Part shown: positions 35,065 through 44,611 of the stretch, in pieces
Numbering within the stretch: position 1 is the stretch's first letter
Layout of the letters: every line of letters starts with the position of its first letter
Assembly (NCBI GenBank): GCA_032207245.1
Contig: CM063503.1
Coordinates: 61,048,840-61,112,839 of the forward strand
Length of the DNA: 64,000 bases
Source: Pardosa pseudoannulata
Taxonomy: Eukaryota > Arthropoda > Arachnida > Araneae > Lycosidae
Reading direction: 5' to 3'
Notes under the pieces: generated by a model
What the model saw: only the letters and a program-made list of their open reading frames with translations
What the model was told of the DNA's origin: nothing
Database searches by the model: none
Translations under genes and position numbers: made by a program

Positions 35065-36314
35065 ATGCTTTTAGCTGTTCAAAAGTTTTGTTATATTCCG
35101 GAGAAATGTCAGAAGTTTCCGGAGTTATTAAATATCCTCATTTTACCGGAGCTGCTCTGGAGAATCGGGAGAAGTTGGCATGTCTGTTATTAACTACTTG
35201 TATGGTGACAACATTTGACTCCATATATTTCCTTCAGAATTAAATTTTAAGTTAACTCAAACCTTTTAAGAGGCAAACCTTTCAGGATGCGATAAAATAT
35301 AAATAGCTTCAAAATTTATATAAAATAGTATTTTCATTTTAATGCAAAGAAATGTTTTCATTTGTATGCATAACTTAAACCTATATATAACTTCCCTTTC
35401 AAACATATGCTCTTCCATTTTAACTTAATTTTAATTGACACAAAATAGCAATAACAATAAATATGCGTAATATAAACAAATTAGATTTTAACCAATTCAT
35501 TCAGAAAATATTTTTAAAAAATGATACAATAACAATTTTTGGTGCTTGAAAACATGTTAAAGATATTACTTCTCAGATTTACAATAAAGTAAAGATTTTG
35601 AATAGCTTATTAGACTTCAGAAATTGTTTTAAAAACAAGGAACAAATGAAAAACATTTCAATATTTTGTTTTTAGTATGCAACCTAAAATTTAACGTCAT
35701 TAGATATAAGAAAAAAATCCTTCCTTCAATTATTTAAAGTTAGACAACATTATCTACTAATGAATTTCAAACAGTTAAATAACTCAGATCTAAAAGTAAT
35801 GCAAATTAAAACAAAGTAAAATTTTAAAAGTGTATGAACTTAATCTAGATACTTGTGACATTCTAATAAATCACATTTAATATGTTTCCATCTTGACAGA
35901 ATTGTATGAATACAAAAAATAAAGGGGATACATTTTAATGTTTAATTTGTACTTTTTCAACTCAGTTTCGTAAACGTTTTTACACGTAAGCATATTAAGA
36001 ATGGAAGCGCAATTTGTCATTAGCCTTTTAAACTACGTGTACTTCTTTTAAATTATCTACGATTCTCAGGTACCTCACAAGAGTATTTAAGGGTTACTTA
36101 TTTTTTATTTATAATTATTATATTTTTATTTTTAAATTGCCTGTTTACAAATCTTTTTTTCATTCTGACATCCAGAGTTAATCTAGTGTACATACTCAAT
36201 GCCGGGTCAATCTAGATGAAGGAAAAACAATCGTCATTTATTAGAGAGCTATCGTCACTAAAGGACATTTTATTAGAGTCACTACTAGTTAATCTATTAT
36301 TAAAACTCTTTTAC

Positions 36315-36333
36315 CTGACTTGAACGGCTCCAT
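36315..36333 (-). CDS. unrecognised protein, first coding exon (MEPFKS)
   Basis: On the - strand ATG at 36333-36331 opens MEPFKS plus one base and meets a consensus donor TCAG/GTAAAAG at 36315/36314. The phase fits the exon at 27937-28055. The sequence upstream (36334 to about 36600) is distinctly GC-richer than the rest of the region, as expected of a promoter and 5' untranslated exon. The coding part is short, so this start rests on donor quality, phase and local composition rather than on homology. The spliced product would be about 170 residues. Confidence 0.5.
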
Positions 36334-36610
36334 CACGAAATTAGTGATCCTATCAAGGTTGGCTGTATAGAACTTTATGGGACTATTACATCAACAGGGG
36401 AACAAGAAAACCGAAAACAGACCGGAGCTAGAGCTAAGTTGAGTAAAACTGAGACGGCGGTGGCAACTGAAATGCTGTACGGCCTTAAATCAGTTGCGCT
36501 GCGATTGCAGAATTGTCGAAGTTATAGTTGCAAAAACCTAGGGAATTTCGAAGAAAGAAAAATAATCTAAGAATTTCATAGAACAAGTGCTGTTTACAGG
36601 TATAAATAAC
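36334..36610 (-). promoter_or_regulatory. GC-richer promoter / 5' UTR region of the - strand gene
   Basis: The stretch contains GACGGCGGTGGCAACTG, CAGTTGCGCTGCGATTGC and other CpG-bearing segments in otherwise AT-rich DNA. On the + strand it ends TTTACAG/GTATAA, a donor-like site, so transcription in both directions is possible. No TATA box is obvious. Confidence 0.4.
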
Positions 36611-37499
36611 AACTTTAAATATTTCAAGTATCGTTGATCTTTAAATTTTAATGTTGTGTTATTTACAATTTGAATTTTAAAGCTAGTATTGTAACACTGG
36701 CTATTAAGACACAGCGTCTATAGGTGGCGGAAGATGTCTCCGAAATTGTATTAAGTTTAACCTATTTTATTTTCTTTCTTTGCTGTTTTGCCTCAATTTT
36801 GTATTTGGTTTTTGACTTATGTTTCTGTTCATCTTGTGTTGTTTTTGACTAATATTTTTTTCCTATGTTTAAAATAGCAACTCATTGGAATTAATTAAAA
36901 TTCAGGATGTATAGAAACCTATCATACAATAATAGTTGGTGAAAAGAGAGCTGTAGAGTTTTCATTTTAAAACTGAGAAAACACCGGATGGCTTAGTGAG
37001 CACTATGCAGGTGAGAGAAATGCATTTATAATTCCATAAAATTTGAAAGCATATCGAAAACATATACACTGGTAGTCATACTGTGTCTAGGTAATGTTTC
37101 AGCTTATTAAATTTAAAATCCTAATCAGAACAATCGCTGACAGGAACATCAGCATGGTGGTTGATCCCTCGAAACTAACACTAATTGGCAGCAATATCCA
37201 TGTTCAGCAATTTTCGGTACCACTTTCTCGAAAGATGTAGCGGCAACTCTTGGTACGCTTGACATAGGAATCGTCAAGCCTATCATTATAGTAACATGGG
37301 GGAGGTCAAAATTGTAACCTAATTATTGCCATGATATTTGTGTTGATACCGCTGATGAATATGATGTTGAAATAAGCAATGCGGGACATTTAAGTATTTT
37401 GATTAGAGAAACAGATTTATCCACAGTATATTTAGTTATATTAAATAGAGATCAGATTGTAAGATTGAAAATTACATTTTCTTTTAATGATTATTTTTT

Positions 37500-37615
37500 T
37501 AAGTCAGTCGTAGACTACACCTAGATATGTCGTAGACTACACGTAATTTTGAAAATTCTTTATCTTCTCTTATAACTGCCTGAGGAGACAAAAATATTCT
37601 TTCTGTTCCTGCATA
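37500..37615 (-). pseudogene. BEL/Pao reverse transcriptase, N-terminal remnant
   Basis: The frame reads FLSPQAVIREDKEFSKLRVV then YDIS, corresponding to the YLPHHAVIK...TKVRVVFDAS block that opens BEL/Pao reverse transcriptases. A direct repeat of GTCGTAGACTACAC (period 22 bp, near 37507 and 37529) destroys the frame right after it. The rest of the domain is not recognisable below 37400. Confidence 0.7.
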
Positions 37616-37643
37616 TACTGAGATTCCTAGGCAGTTCCTTCTG

Positions 37644-38498
37644 TTAAGGTATCCGTCTACGCTGAAAACGTCATTTTTTGATAAAAATTATATTTTTTTT
37701 ATTTCTCTAGTGTAAAATCTCAACTTTTAGACTTCTAAATCTGTTTTTGTTTTGTCTCTAGGGCATTTTAAAGAAAAGTTACAGCTGTTTAAACATTAGT
37801 GACAGCTGTCAAAACAAAACGGAAGTAGAGTAGAACATTTTCTAGTATTTTTAATAATTAGCAACTTGGCAATTAGAAAGTTTTGAAGCAAGAAAGTGTG
37901 GGGAATTTTAAACATGTATTTTAATGTTTAACAGTTAAACTTGTTTCATAAACTTCAAATGTGTTTTTCTCAGAACGGTATTTTTAATAAAATGTTGAAA
38001 CTTGAAATGTGATTTCTCAAAAAGTTCTTAAAATATTTTGTTGAAAATTATTATGAATGCTTTTGATAGTATTTACTAGTGAATGACCTAAAAGCTTTAA
38101 ATTTGGATTTTTAATGATGTTAAACTCATAGTTAGCTATAAATTGAATGAAAATTCATTGAAAATTCAATGTGTATGATTTTGAAGGACCAAAATTTTTT
38201 ACCAAATGCAAATTAAGCAAAGATTTTAGGTGATTCACTAGTCCAGTGTATAAGAAATGTGTTGCATAAAAAAATATTGAAATAATTTAATTTATTAAAA
38301 AATTAGACCTTTTGAAAAACCCGATTTTTTACTAAATTTTCTTCATTTATTAGAAATTTTATAAAAACTTCTCCATGAATAATTTTTTTAAGTGCATTTC
38401 TCTATGATAATATAAAAAATAAATCTAAAAATGTAAAAACATGAACTAGTTTCTGCTTTTAAAGAAAAAAGTTCTCCGAAAGTAGACGGATACCTTAA
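37644..38498. mobile_element. TTAA-bounded element, 855 bp (family also at 48370)
   Basis: TTAA at 37644-37647 and 38495-38498 encloses ends GGTATCCGTCTACG and, reverse-complemented, GGTATCCGTCTACTT. It interrupts the - strand BEL/Pao frame between its protease and reverse transcriptase. No coding is seen. A related element in opposite orientation lies at 48370-49658. The TTAA duplication suggests a piggyBac-type mechanism; the family assignment is inference. Confidence 0.82.
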
Positions 38499-38779
38499 AG
38501 ACTCTCTTATTTCGAATCCATATCTTTTATAAAACCGGGTATCCCTGTCAGATCTATGTGAGAGTTTTTGAAACTGCTCTTTTGTTGCATGATTGTTTAT
38601 TTTTAGATTCATTAGCATCCTCACTCCGAGGCAAACAGAGTCTATAGCAGCTATTCTCAAATTTTACACTATTGCTGAACCTTTTAAAAACAACGTCATC
38701 TTCTTAATTGTGACATTTATCTGATTTATTATCTATTCTCAAAACATTTAATTGTCACAAATTTCTAATATTCTCAGCC

Positions 38780-39330
38780 ATTAGTTAATCTTCATTCTTT
38801 TTAGAAACCTGTGCAGAGCCATGGAAAACGTTAAGAGCTGTAGAAGAAATGTATTCAAATTCTGTTCCACTAACAGTTTATCCTAACTTTGTTTCTACTG
38901 CTACCAACGAATTTGAAATTCTGCATATTTTCCCCATAACAACTGTCGACTAAATATCCGCTCCCACAAGCACACGAATTTCTGTACTTATGTTTTTAGA
39001 ATTCTGCACATCTGATAACCTTATCCCTTTATTTCAACAAAAATTAATTTTTTCATTCAAGGGCATGTCTACATTTATTCCACTAATTATCTCAGTTTCA
39101 ACTACCCCTATTTTCAATTTAACGTTGTTATCAAAAGGGTTTGCCTAAACAAAAATTTCTTTTTCCTTTTCCAGAAGGAGCGGGCTTGTTCTTGCTTTTT
39201 ACTTTCGGAGGTTTATCTTGCTCGTATGCCTCATAGATCGTAATCTCTTCATTACCGATCATCGGCAGCTCCAGCTGGTTAGATAAGCTTCGTTTTACGA
39301 TTTTTTTTTTAACTCCTTATATCAAGCAAA
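38780..39330 (-). pseudogene. BEL/Pao aspartic protease (DUF1758-type) remnant
   Basis: The - strand frames read SLSNQLELPMIGNEEITIYE, a basic stretch, KLKIGVVETEIISGINVDMP, then IRLSDVQNSKN, VLVGADI and VAVETKLG followed by TVSGT. BEL/Pao proteins carry the same run: an LxIIGxExxxIYxF segment, then xxLIGxDxYWxIV, then a LGWxLSG ending. Tryptophan codons in two of these motifs have become stops. At least one frameshift separates the parts. Confidence 0.72.
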
Positions 39331-39513
39331 AAATGAATTCTCTAACATTCTCGTTTGTGAGAAATGTCTGTCCACATTATTTGCAGTATTTATCTTCTTC
39401 TATATTTCTCGTTGACTGAAGTTACTACAGTCACTCTAAACAGCTTATACTGGTCTGTAGCCGCTGATTTCAAATCAGTGGTGTCAGCATTTCTAAAGTT
39501 CACATATAATATG

Positions 39514-40071
39514 CAGGGCCAGACTTACAGAAATGGAGGCCCAGGGTAAACCCGTTCATCCGGGGCCTCCTCACATAGGTTTTGGCTACGGGGGGATTGT
39601 TATATGTAGTGACGCTTAAATTATGGCCAGCAGAGCCTCTAAAGTTGACTCACCAAGATAGTTAGTATAATAAGATTAGTTTAAAATAAAATAAAAAATC
39701 ATTAAATGAATAAAATTGTAAAAAAATTTACAAAAAAAAAAAAAAAAAGTCCTGGAAGGTAAAGCGTTTATTAGAATTTTGTAAGCCCTTACCCAAGGAA
39801 TTCTCCTGCCTAAAACAGAATGTAGCTGCGTGTTCTACATTTTTTGCCAGCTACATTTGTAATTGGCAAAAAATTTCTTACATTTGTGAACAAGCTCTCT
39901 AATGATACCGCATAAGTCAAAAACTAAGAGAAGACATTATCGATAATTTAAAGTGAATTTTTAGACATACGCATCATATTTTTAACTTGAAATGGGAGTT
40001 AATTTGGGGGCCCCCTTCTGACTGAGGGCCTGGGCACTTGCCGCGTTTGCCCTGTCGGAAATCAGGCCCTG
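39514..40071. mobile_element. hAT-type MITE, CAGGGCC family, 558 bp
   Basis: The termini are CAGGGCCAGACTTACAG on the left and GGAAATCAGGCCCTG on the right. They are flanked by near-identical 8-bp duplications ATAATATG (39506-39513) and ATTATATG (40072-40079). The outer parts are GC-rich (GGAGGCCCAGGG; GGGGGCCCCCTTC) and the middle is AT-rich with a poly-A run at 39731-39748. Related to the copy at 59704. It interrupts the BEL/Pao remnant. Confidence 0.82.
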
Positions 40072-40083
40072 ATTATATGGTTG

Positions 40084-40140
40084 GTTGATTGGTTGATTTG
40101 GAACACTACGGTTTACTTTTTGCTATACGAACACATATCA
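40084..40140 (-). mobile_element. SINE fragment
   Basis: GGTTGATTTGGAACACTACG followed by TTTACTTTTTGCTATACGAA is the reversed 3' end of the tRNA-SINE, inserted in the BEL/Pao remnant. Confidence 0.6.
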
Positions 40141-40149
40141 TTGTGTCGC

Positions 40150-40620
40150 CGAGAAAAGTTTCTATATCTGGTTTTATAAGAAGCATTATAAAAATGAGGT
40201 TCTTCCTTAACCATAGGGAGCATTTGCCATTTCTTTTATATTCTTTAATTTATCAGAAACTGATTTATTAGACTCTGAATTATGCTCTAAATGGTTGCAA
40301 AATACACATGAATCTTTTAATACATTTAAAGCTGCAGCTTTAGGATATGAAATTTGTTTCATGCTATTGGGGATAATACTTTTTCATTTAAAAATTTTAT
40401 ACCATTTGCTTGAAATTTCTTGGTCTTTAAACTTTTCAGTTTGTCGAAATAAAAACGTATGTTCACGAATTTTGATTTCACTTCATGGAAAATTTAATAA
40501 TTCTGTTACATTCCAAGATTCGGATCTTTTGTGTTTTTTGTTGAACTCTACAGTAATTGAATCAGAAATGAGTTTAATTTATAGGGGATACAATAAATTC
40601 CCATAAGAGTTTAATTCAAC
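40150..40620 (-). pseudogene. BEL/Pao Gag C-terminal remnant with Cys/His knuckle
   Basis: On the - strand the frame reads SYPKAAALNVLKDSCVFCNH then LEHNSESNKSVSDKLKNIKE. The CxFCxxxHxxxxC-like spacing (the second part partly lost) matches the knuckle between Gag and protease in BEL/Pao proteins. It lies between the solo LTR and the hAT MITE. Confidence 0.55.
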
Positions 40621-40733
40621 TCCAAGAGTTTCCAAGTTGCGTATTTGAATCTATATTAAATTGTGCAGATCACAATTTTTAACTGTAAAGTATATTTGAC
40701 TGGATTTAAATTCAGCAGTTGATTTATGTGTAT

Positions 40734-41201
40734 TGTAACGGCGTGATTTAACAGTGTGTTTACATCAAAGAACTTTACTTTGAGAAATGAACTTCGCTTA
40801 TGTGGATACAAAGGAGTTGTTTTCCTCGGTACCACGATGTCTAGACTTTTGTGTCCTACAGTAGCGAAACAACAGACCAGAACCGGGCGCCCAGACTGAC
40901 AGACAGAAATATGACCATTGGAACTACAAAGGAATGCTGCGACATTGGATCTTCGCCAACACGAATTCCAGAGATTTCTGATCGAATTGTTATCTTCCTT
41001 CGGTTACTAAACCATTCTGCAGGGACCCTTTTTCATATGTCTCTATTTAGGCCTACGTCTAGTGTTTCACATGCTTGTGAACTGTATTTGTATTGTGTAT
41101 CTAGAAATGTGTATAAAGCTGTGGGGTATAAATAAATCATTTATTCAAGAAACACCTGCTTTTTCATTGTGTCACCTAAAACAGGGACCGGATACGTTAC
41201 A
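40734..41201. mobile_element. solo LTR, 468 bp
   Basis: The element starts TGTAACGGCGTG and ends GGATACGTTACA, so it has the TG...CA ends and a short inverted repeat (TGTAACG/CGTTACA). It is flanked by the 4-bp duplication GTAT at 40730-40733 and 41202-41205. An AATAAA-containing GTATAAATAAATC lies near 41126. No internal region is attached, so it is a solo LTR left by recombination. It is inserted into the BEL/Pao remnant and is therefore younger. A 4-bp duplication fits gypsy or BEL elements. Confidence 0.82.
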
Positions 41202-41372
41202 GTATTCTTATTAGTATTTATTTCCATCCATAATTATTTTTCAGTAAATCATCAGTATTATTATAATTACTTTCAGAAACTAATAATCTTTGAAGGCGTA
41301 TTAAAGATAATCCCTTTAAGGACGTTTTAAAATAATTATATTTATCTATTTTTGACAAGTTTTGATTGCTAT

Positions 41373-41650
41373 CTATAGAATTTTAAAATGCGCCGAAAAT
41401 TCTTGAAACAGTTCTAAATCACCATGGAATGGTTCAATATATAGTTTTGGAAGTTTTATGTTTGGGGTTTGGGTTTCACTAATAACATAGTAGGCGTTAG
41501 TCAGTGATAATTTTTCTAACTTTTTACTTAAATTTGAAGTGTTTTTGATTTCTCGGAAGTATTGTTTAACTTTGTTTTTGTGCATATTATTTTTTCTCTA
41601 GTTCTTATTTGCTTGCCCTTCGGATTCAAGCTGTTTTTCTTCCTCTATTA
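41373..41650 (-). pseudogene. BEL/Pao Gag remnant (DUF1759-type)
   Basis: The - strand frame reads MHKNKVKQYFREIKNTSNLS and later NIKLPKLYIEPFHGDLELFQ EFSAHF. The LPKLxLPxFxGDxxxWxxF signature is characteristic of BEL/Pao Gag. A 70-residue stretch is open; the flanking frames are broken. Confidence 0.78.
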
Positions 41651-42031
41651 GTTCTTTACTATTTCTAGATCTAATTTAAATATCTGCTCTGCTTTTTACA
41701 TTAAGTTATCAAAACTTTTTCCCAGCATCGAATTATCAAAAATCTTTTCTTTCAATAAATCTGTTATTTATATAGCTTGTCGCTAGGCCCCTAAAATCTT
41801 TTAAATTCGATCTTGTCTATTTCTAACGATTTTTTTTCTTATTCTAATTGACTTTCCCCTTTGAGGGGCTCATTAAAACGAAAGGCGCTCATCTTTGCCT
41901 TAATACGAGTAGCGTATAACTCAATCGTGCTTAGTTTGACCAAGTGGAAACAGAAACAACAACACGGAAAAGCTGGACTCGTCAGAGAAAAGAATATTCC
42001 ACTATTCATTTCTCCTCCTGTTCCCATAATC

Positions 42032-42747
42032 CAGGGGTGGGCAAATACTTTTATGTGCGGACCAAAATGAAATTTTCAAAGTGTCTCCCGGGCCGGAGGA
42101 CTATACCGCGTACTCTGTGCCCACGCGAATGTTTTGGGTGGAGTTTTTCCCTGCCCAAGAAATTTTTTTGACAAAAACACTATAAGTATCATTTTAAAGC
42201 ATTTGGACAGAAAAATTTGATAGTTAATAATAGATAATAGCAATAATAAATTGTTTTACTTAGGTGTTTATGCGAACAATTTGTGCCCAGTAAAATATGT
42301 CAAGTAATTTTTAAAGAAATAGGATCCATTATATTAAATTAATGGTCATTAAATAAATGAGTTAATGAAAGATTTTATTTTGATATTTATTTATATCTTA
42401 ACGATATAAATTATTTTATTTTGATCATAGTTATTACATTTTTATATTTATATTACATTTTGAAAATATAATAGTATATTGAATTATGAAAAGAAAAGAC
42501 ATACATCAATCGTTAAAATAGAATAGTTTTAGTTAATACGAAACATGAAATCTGGGATGTTCATTTGATATTTTTTCTTCATTTACTTTTCATTATTTAT
42601 ATGTACACTAAACGTACAAATACTGTTGATTTCAACAAAATCGCATATAAGAGATTAAAAGAATTGCATGCAGGATTTTTCAACAGGCTGGATAAAGCAA
42701 GCAAAAGGTACGGATCTGGCCCGCGGGCCGGCTTTTGCCCACCTCCG
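42032..42747. mobile_element. hAT-type MITE, CAGGGGTGGGCAAA family, 716 bp
   Basis: The ends are CAGGGGTGGGCAAA and TTTGCCCACCTCCG, flanked by a perfect 8-bp duplication CCATAATC at 42024-42031 and 42748-42755. Both subterminal zones are GC-rich (CCCGGGCCGGAGG; GGCCCGCGGGCCGGC) and the core is AT-rich. The same family occurs at 54205-54715. Confidence 0.9.
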
Positions 42748-42755
42748 CCATAATC

Positions 42756-43350
42756 TTTTGCCTACTTTCTAGGGGTGCAAAGGCTCTTAACGTAATGCGT
42801 ATTATTGGTTGGTGAGTATAAAAACCTACAACTTGGAGCCGTTTAGGACATTTTGATTCAAAATTGTGGTATCAGTTCCGAGGGGAAGTGTCGTTGAAGA
42901 TGATTGGCATTCATGTTTTGGTGTCTCCGAGTCATTAGCGTTAAATATCGACATTCATTGGTCGTTGTTGCATGTCTACTACCAGGCCTGGTCTTCGGCC
43001 TGCATTTTTAGTCTCCAAAAAGTGGTTCCGAATCCTGGAAACTCCAGGTGCTTCTGTTACTTCGGCTTGAGGATGGAATCAAGAACCAAGTGTATGTGGC
43101 ATACATGCCGTACTATTATGGAACGTTATTATTATGGGTGTTTATTGCGAGGGATCAAAATTAAAGCCCTCTAGGTACGAAAATCTTCTTCACTGTAAAT
43201 AGCCATATATATAAATATCTATCTTAAGCATATACAAGAATTATTTGTATACTGAATAACCGTCTGCGATATCGAAAGTGCGATCAAGGTGAATGGTCTT
43301 GTATAATAAAGGGAGCAAGAGACAAAATACCAGCTCACTAGTAAAATACT
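42756..43350. other. non-coding, possibly BEL/Pao leader or LTR
   Basis: Moderately GC-rich compared with the flanks to about 43180, then AT-rich. It continues the sequence interrupted by the hAT MITE at 42032, so it probably belongs to the BEL/Pao copy on the - strand. No paired LTR could be found in the window. Confidence 0.35.
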
Positions 43351-43353
43351 TTA

Positions 43354-43432
43354 TTTTATTTTATGGTTCAAGAACCATAAAATAAAACAGCCGACCTCAT
43401 AGGAGCCAAGGCTTTCTATGAGGTCAGCTGTT
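43354..43432. repeat. two adjacent hairpins
   Basis: The first is a perfect 16-bp inverted repeat with a 2-base loop (TTTTATTTTATGGTTC, 43354-43369, against 43372-43387). The second follows immediately, with arms AACAGCCGACCTCATAG (43386-43402) and CTATGAGGTCAGCTGTT (43416-43432) with one mismatch. Confidence 0.88.
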
Positions 43433-43720
43433 AGTTTATTTTTTACTCCATGCATAAAATTTAGCCTTTAGAATTAGTTTTACATTACGCTATTTATGTG
43501 TACTTTTACCTTGGTCAATGTTTGATAAACTTGCCATATCATGTATTGGGGAGCATTTAAATTTACTTTTATAATGTATGATTTAATACAAGTATGAGGA
43601 ATATGATTCCTTAATATATGAATCCCGAATCCTCTTGTACCTATTAAAATAAATAGCAGTTATATTTATTCATGTGATAAAAGATCGATTATTAATATTA
43701 TATCTCTAAAATAAGAAACA

Positions 43721-44611
43721 GTAATTGTTAATATTACATTACATCTCCAAATTAAAATAAGTATTAATTTTACCCCAAATTTATGTGTATAAAATTTTTA
43801 ATAATAAAGTGCAAGTTTTTGTTACTTTTCTAATCAAGAATTGGAGATGAAATAGACTGAATAAAAATTTTATTTTAATATAACAACTTTATATTAATTA
43901 GTGTTTATATATGTATTTTTTTAGATTTAATGGTTTGGTTTGGCGCATATGGTATATTGTTTTTGCTACACGAAAGCCAATGAGAGTGGGATCTACATAT
44001 ATTCAAATAAAAAATTAAATAGTAATTGTTAATATTACATTACAACTCCAAATTAAAATAAGTATTAATTTTACCCTAAATTTATGTGTATAAAATTTTT
44101 AATAATAAAGTGCAAGTTTTTGTGTTACTTTTCTAATCAAGAATTGGAGATGAAATAGACTGAATAAAAATTTTATTTTAATATAACAACTTTATATTAA
44201 TTAGTGTTTATATATGTATTTTTTTAGATTTAATGGTTTGGTTTGGCGTATATGGTATATTGTTTTTGCTACACGAAAGCCAATGAGAGTGGGATCTACA
44301 TATATTCAAATAAAAAATTAAATAGTAATTGTTAATATTACATTACAACTCCAAATTAAAATAAGTATTAATTTTACCCTAAATTTATGTGTATAAAATT
44401 TTTAATAATAAAGTGCAAGTTTTTGTGTTACTTTTCTAATCAAGAATTGGAGATGAAATAGACTGAATAAAAATTTTATTTTAATATAACAACTTTATAT
44501 TAATTAGTGTTTATATATGTATTTTTTTAGATTTAATGGTTTGGTTTGGCGCATATGGTATATTGTTTTTGCTACACGAAAGCCAATGAGAGTGGGATCT
44601 ACATATATTCA
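43721..44611. repeat. three-copy tandem repeat, period about 302 bp
   Basis: Units start at 43721, 44022 and 44325 with GTAATTGTTAATATTACATT. Copies 2 and 3 are almost identical and copy 1 is slightly diverged. Each unit contains a 65-bp reversed SINE 3' end (GGTTTGGTTTGGCGCATATG to GGGATCTACATATA), so the SINE stub inserted before the array expanded. Confidence 0.93.

Larger units (their letters stand above)
28056..36314 (-). other. presumed intron 1 of the - strand gene
   Basis: About 8.3 kb. It contains a dead mariner (28213-29337), diverged repeated segments at 30055-30300, 31850-31990 and 32410-32525, a 55-bp tandem duplication (30664-30773), a long hairpin (32687-32790), a possible extra terminal exon (33559-33696) and a diffuse CCATGACTTT repeat (34311-35064). 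The rest shows nothing I can name. Confidence 0.45.
37400..42031 (-). mobile_element. decayed BEL/Pao LTR retrotransposon, internal region
   Basis: Read on the - strand, remnants appear in the expected BEL/Pao order: Gag with a DUF1759-type stretch (about 41585-41373), a cysteine/histidine knuckle (about 40330-40200), an aspartic-protease DUF1758-type region (about 39330-38780), and the start of the reverse transcriptase (about 37610-37500). The gene order gives family and orientation. The copy has many stops and frameshifts and is split by at least a solo LTR, two TTAA/hAT-type elements and a SINE piece. I could not delimit its own LTRs; the region 42748-43180 beyond the Gag may be its leader or LTR. 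Confidence 0.78.

Noticed and set aside
40089..40606. + strand frames of 60 and 103 codons
   Set aside because: Antisense to the BEL/Pao Gag remnant, whose motifs read on the - strand.
41839..42171. Overlapping + and - frames around the hAT MITE
   Set aside because: They cross the insertion boundary and duplicate no known protein.
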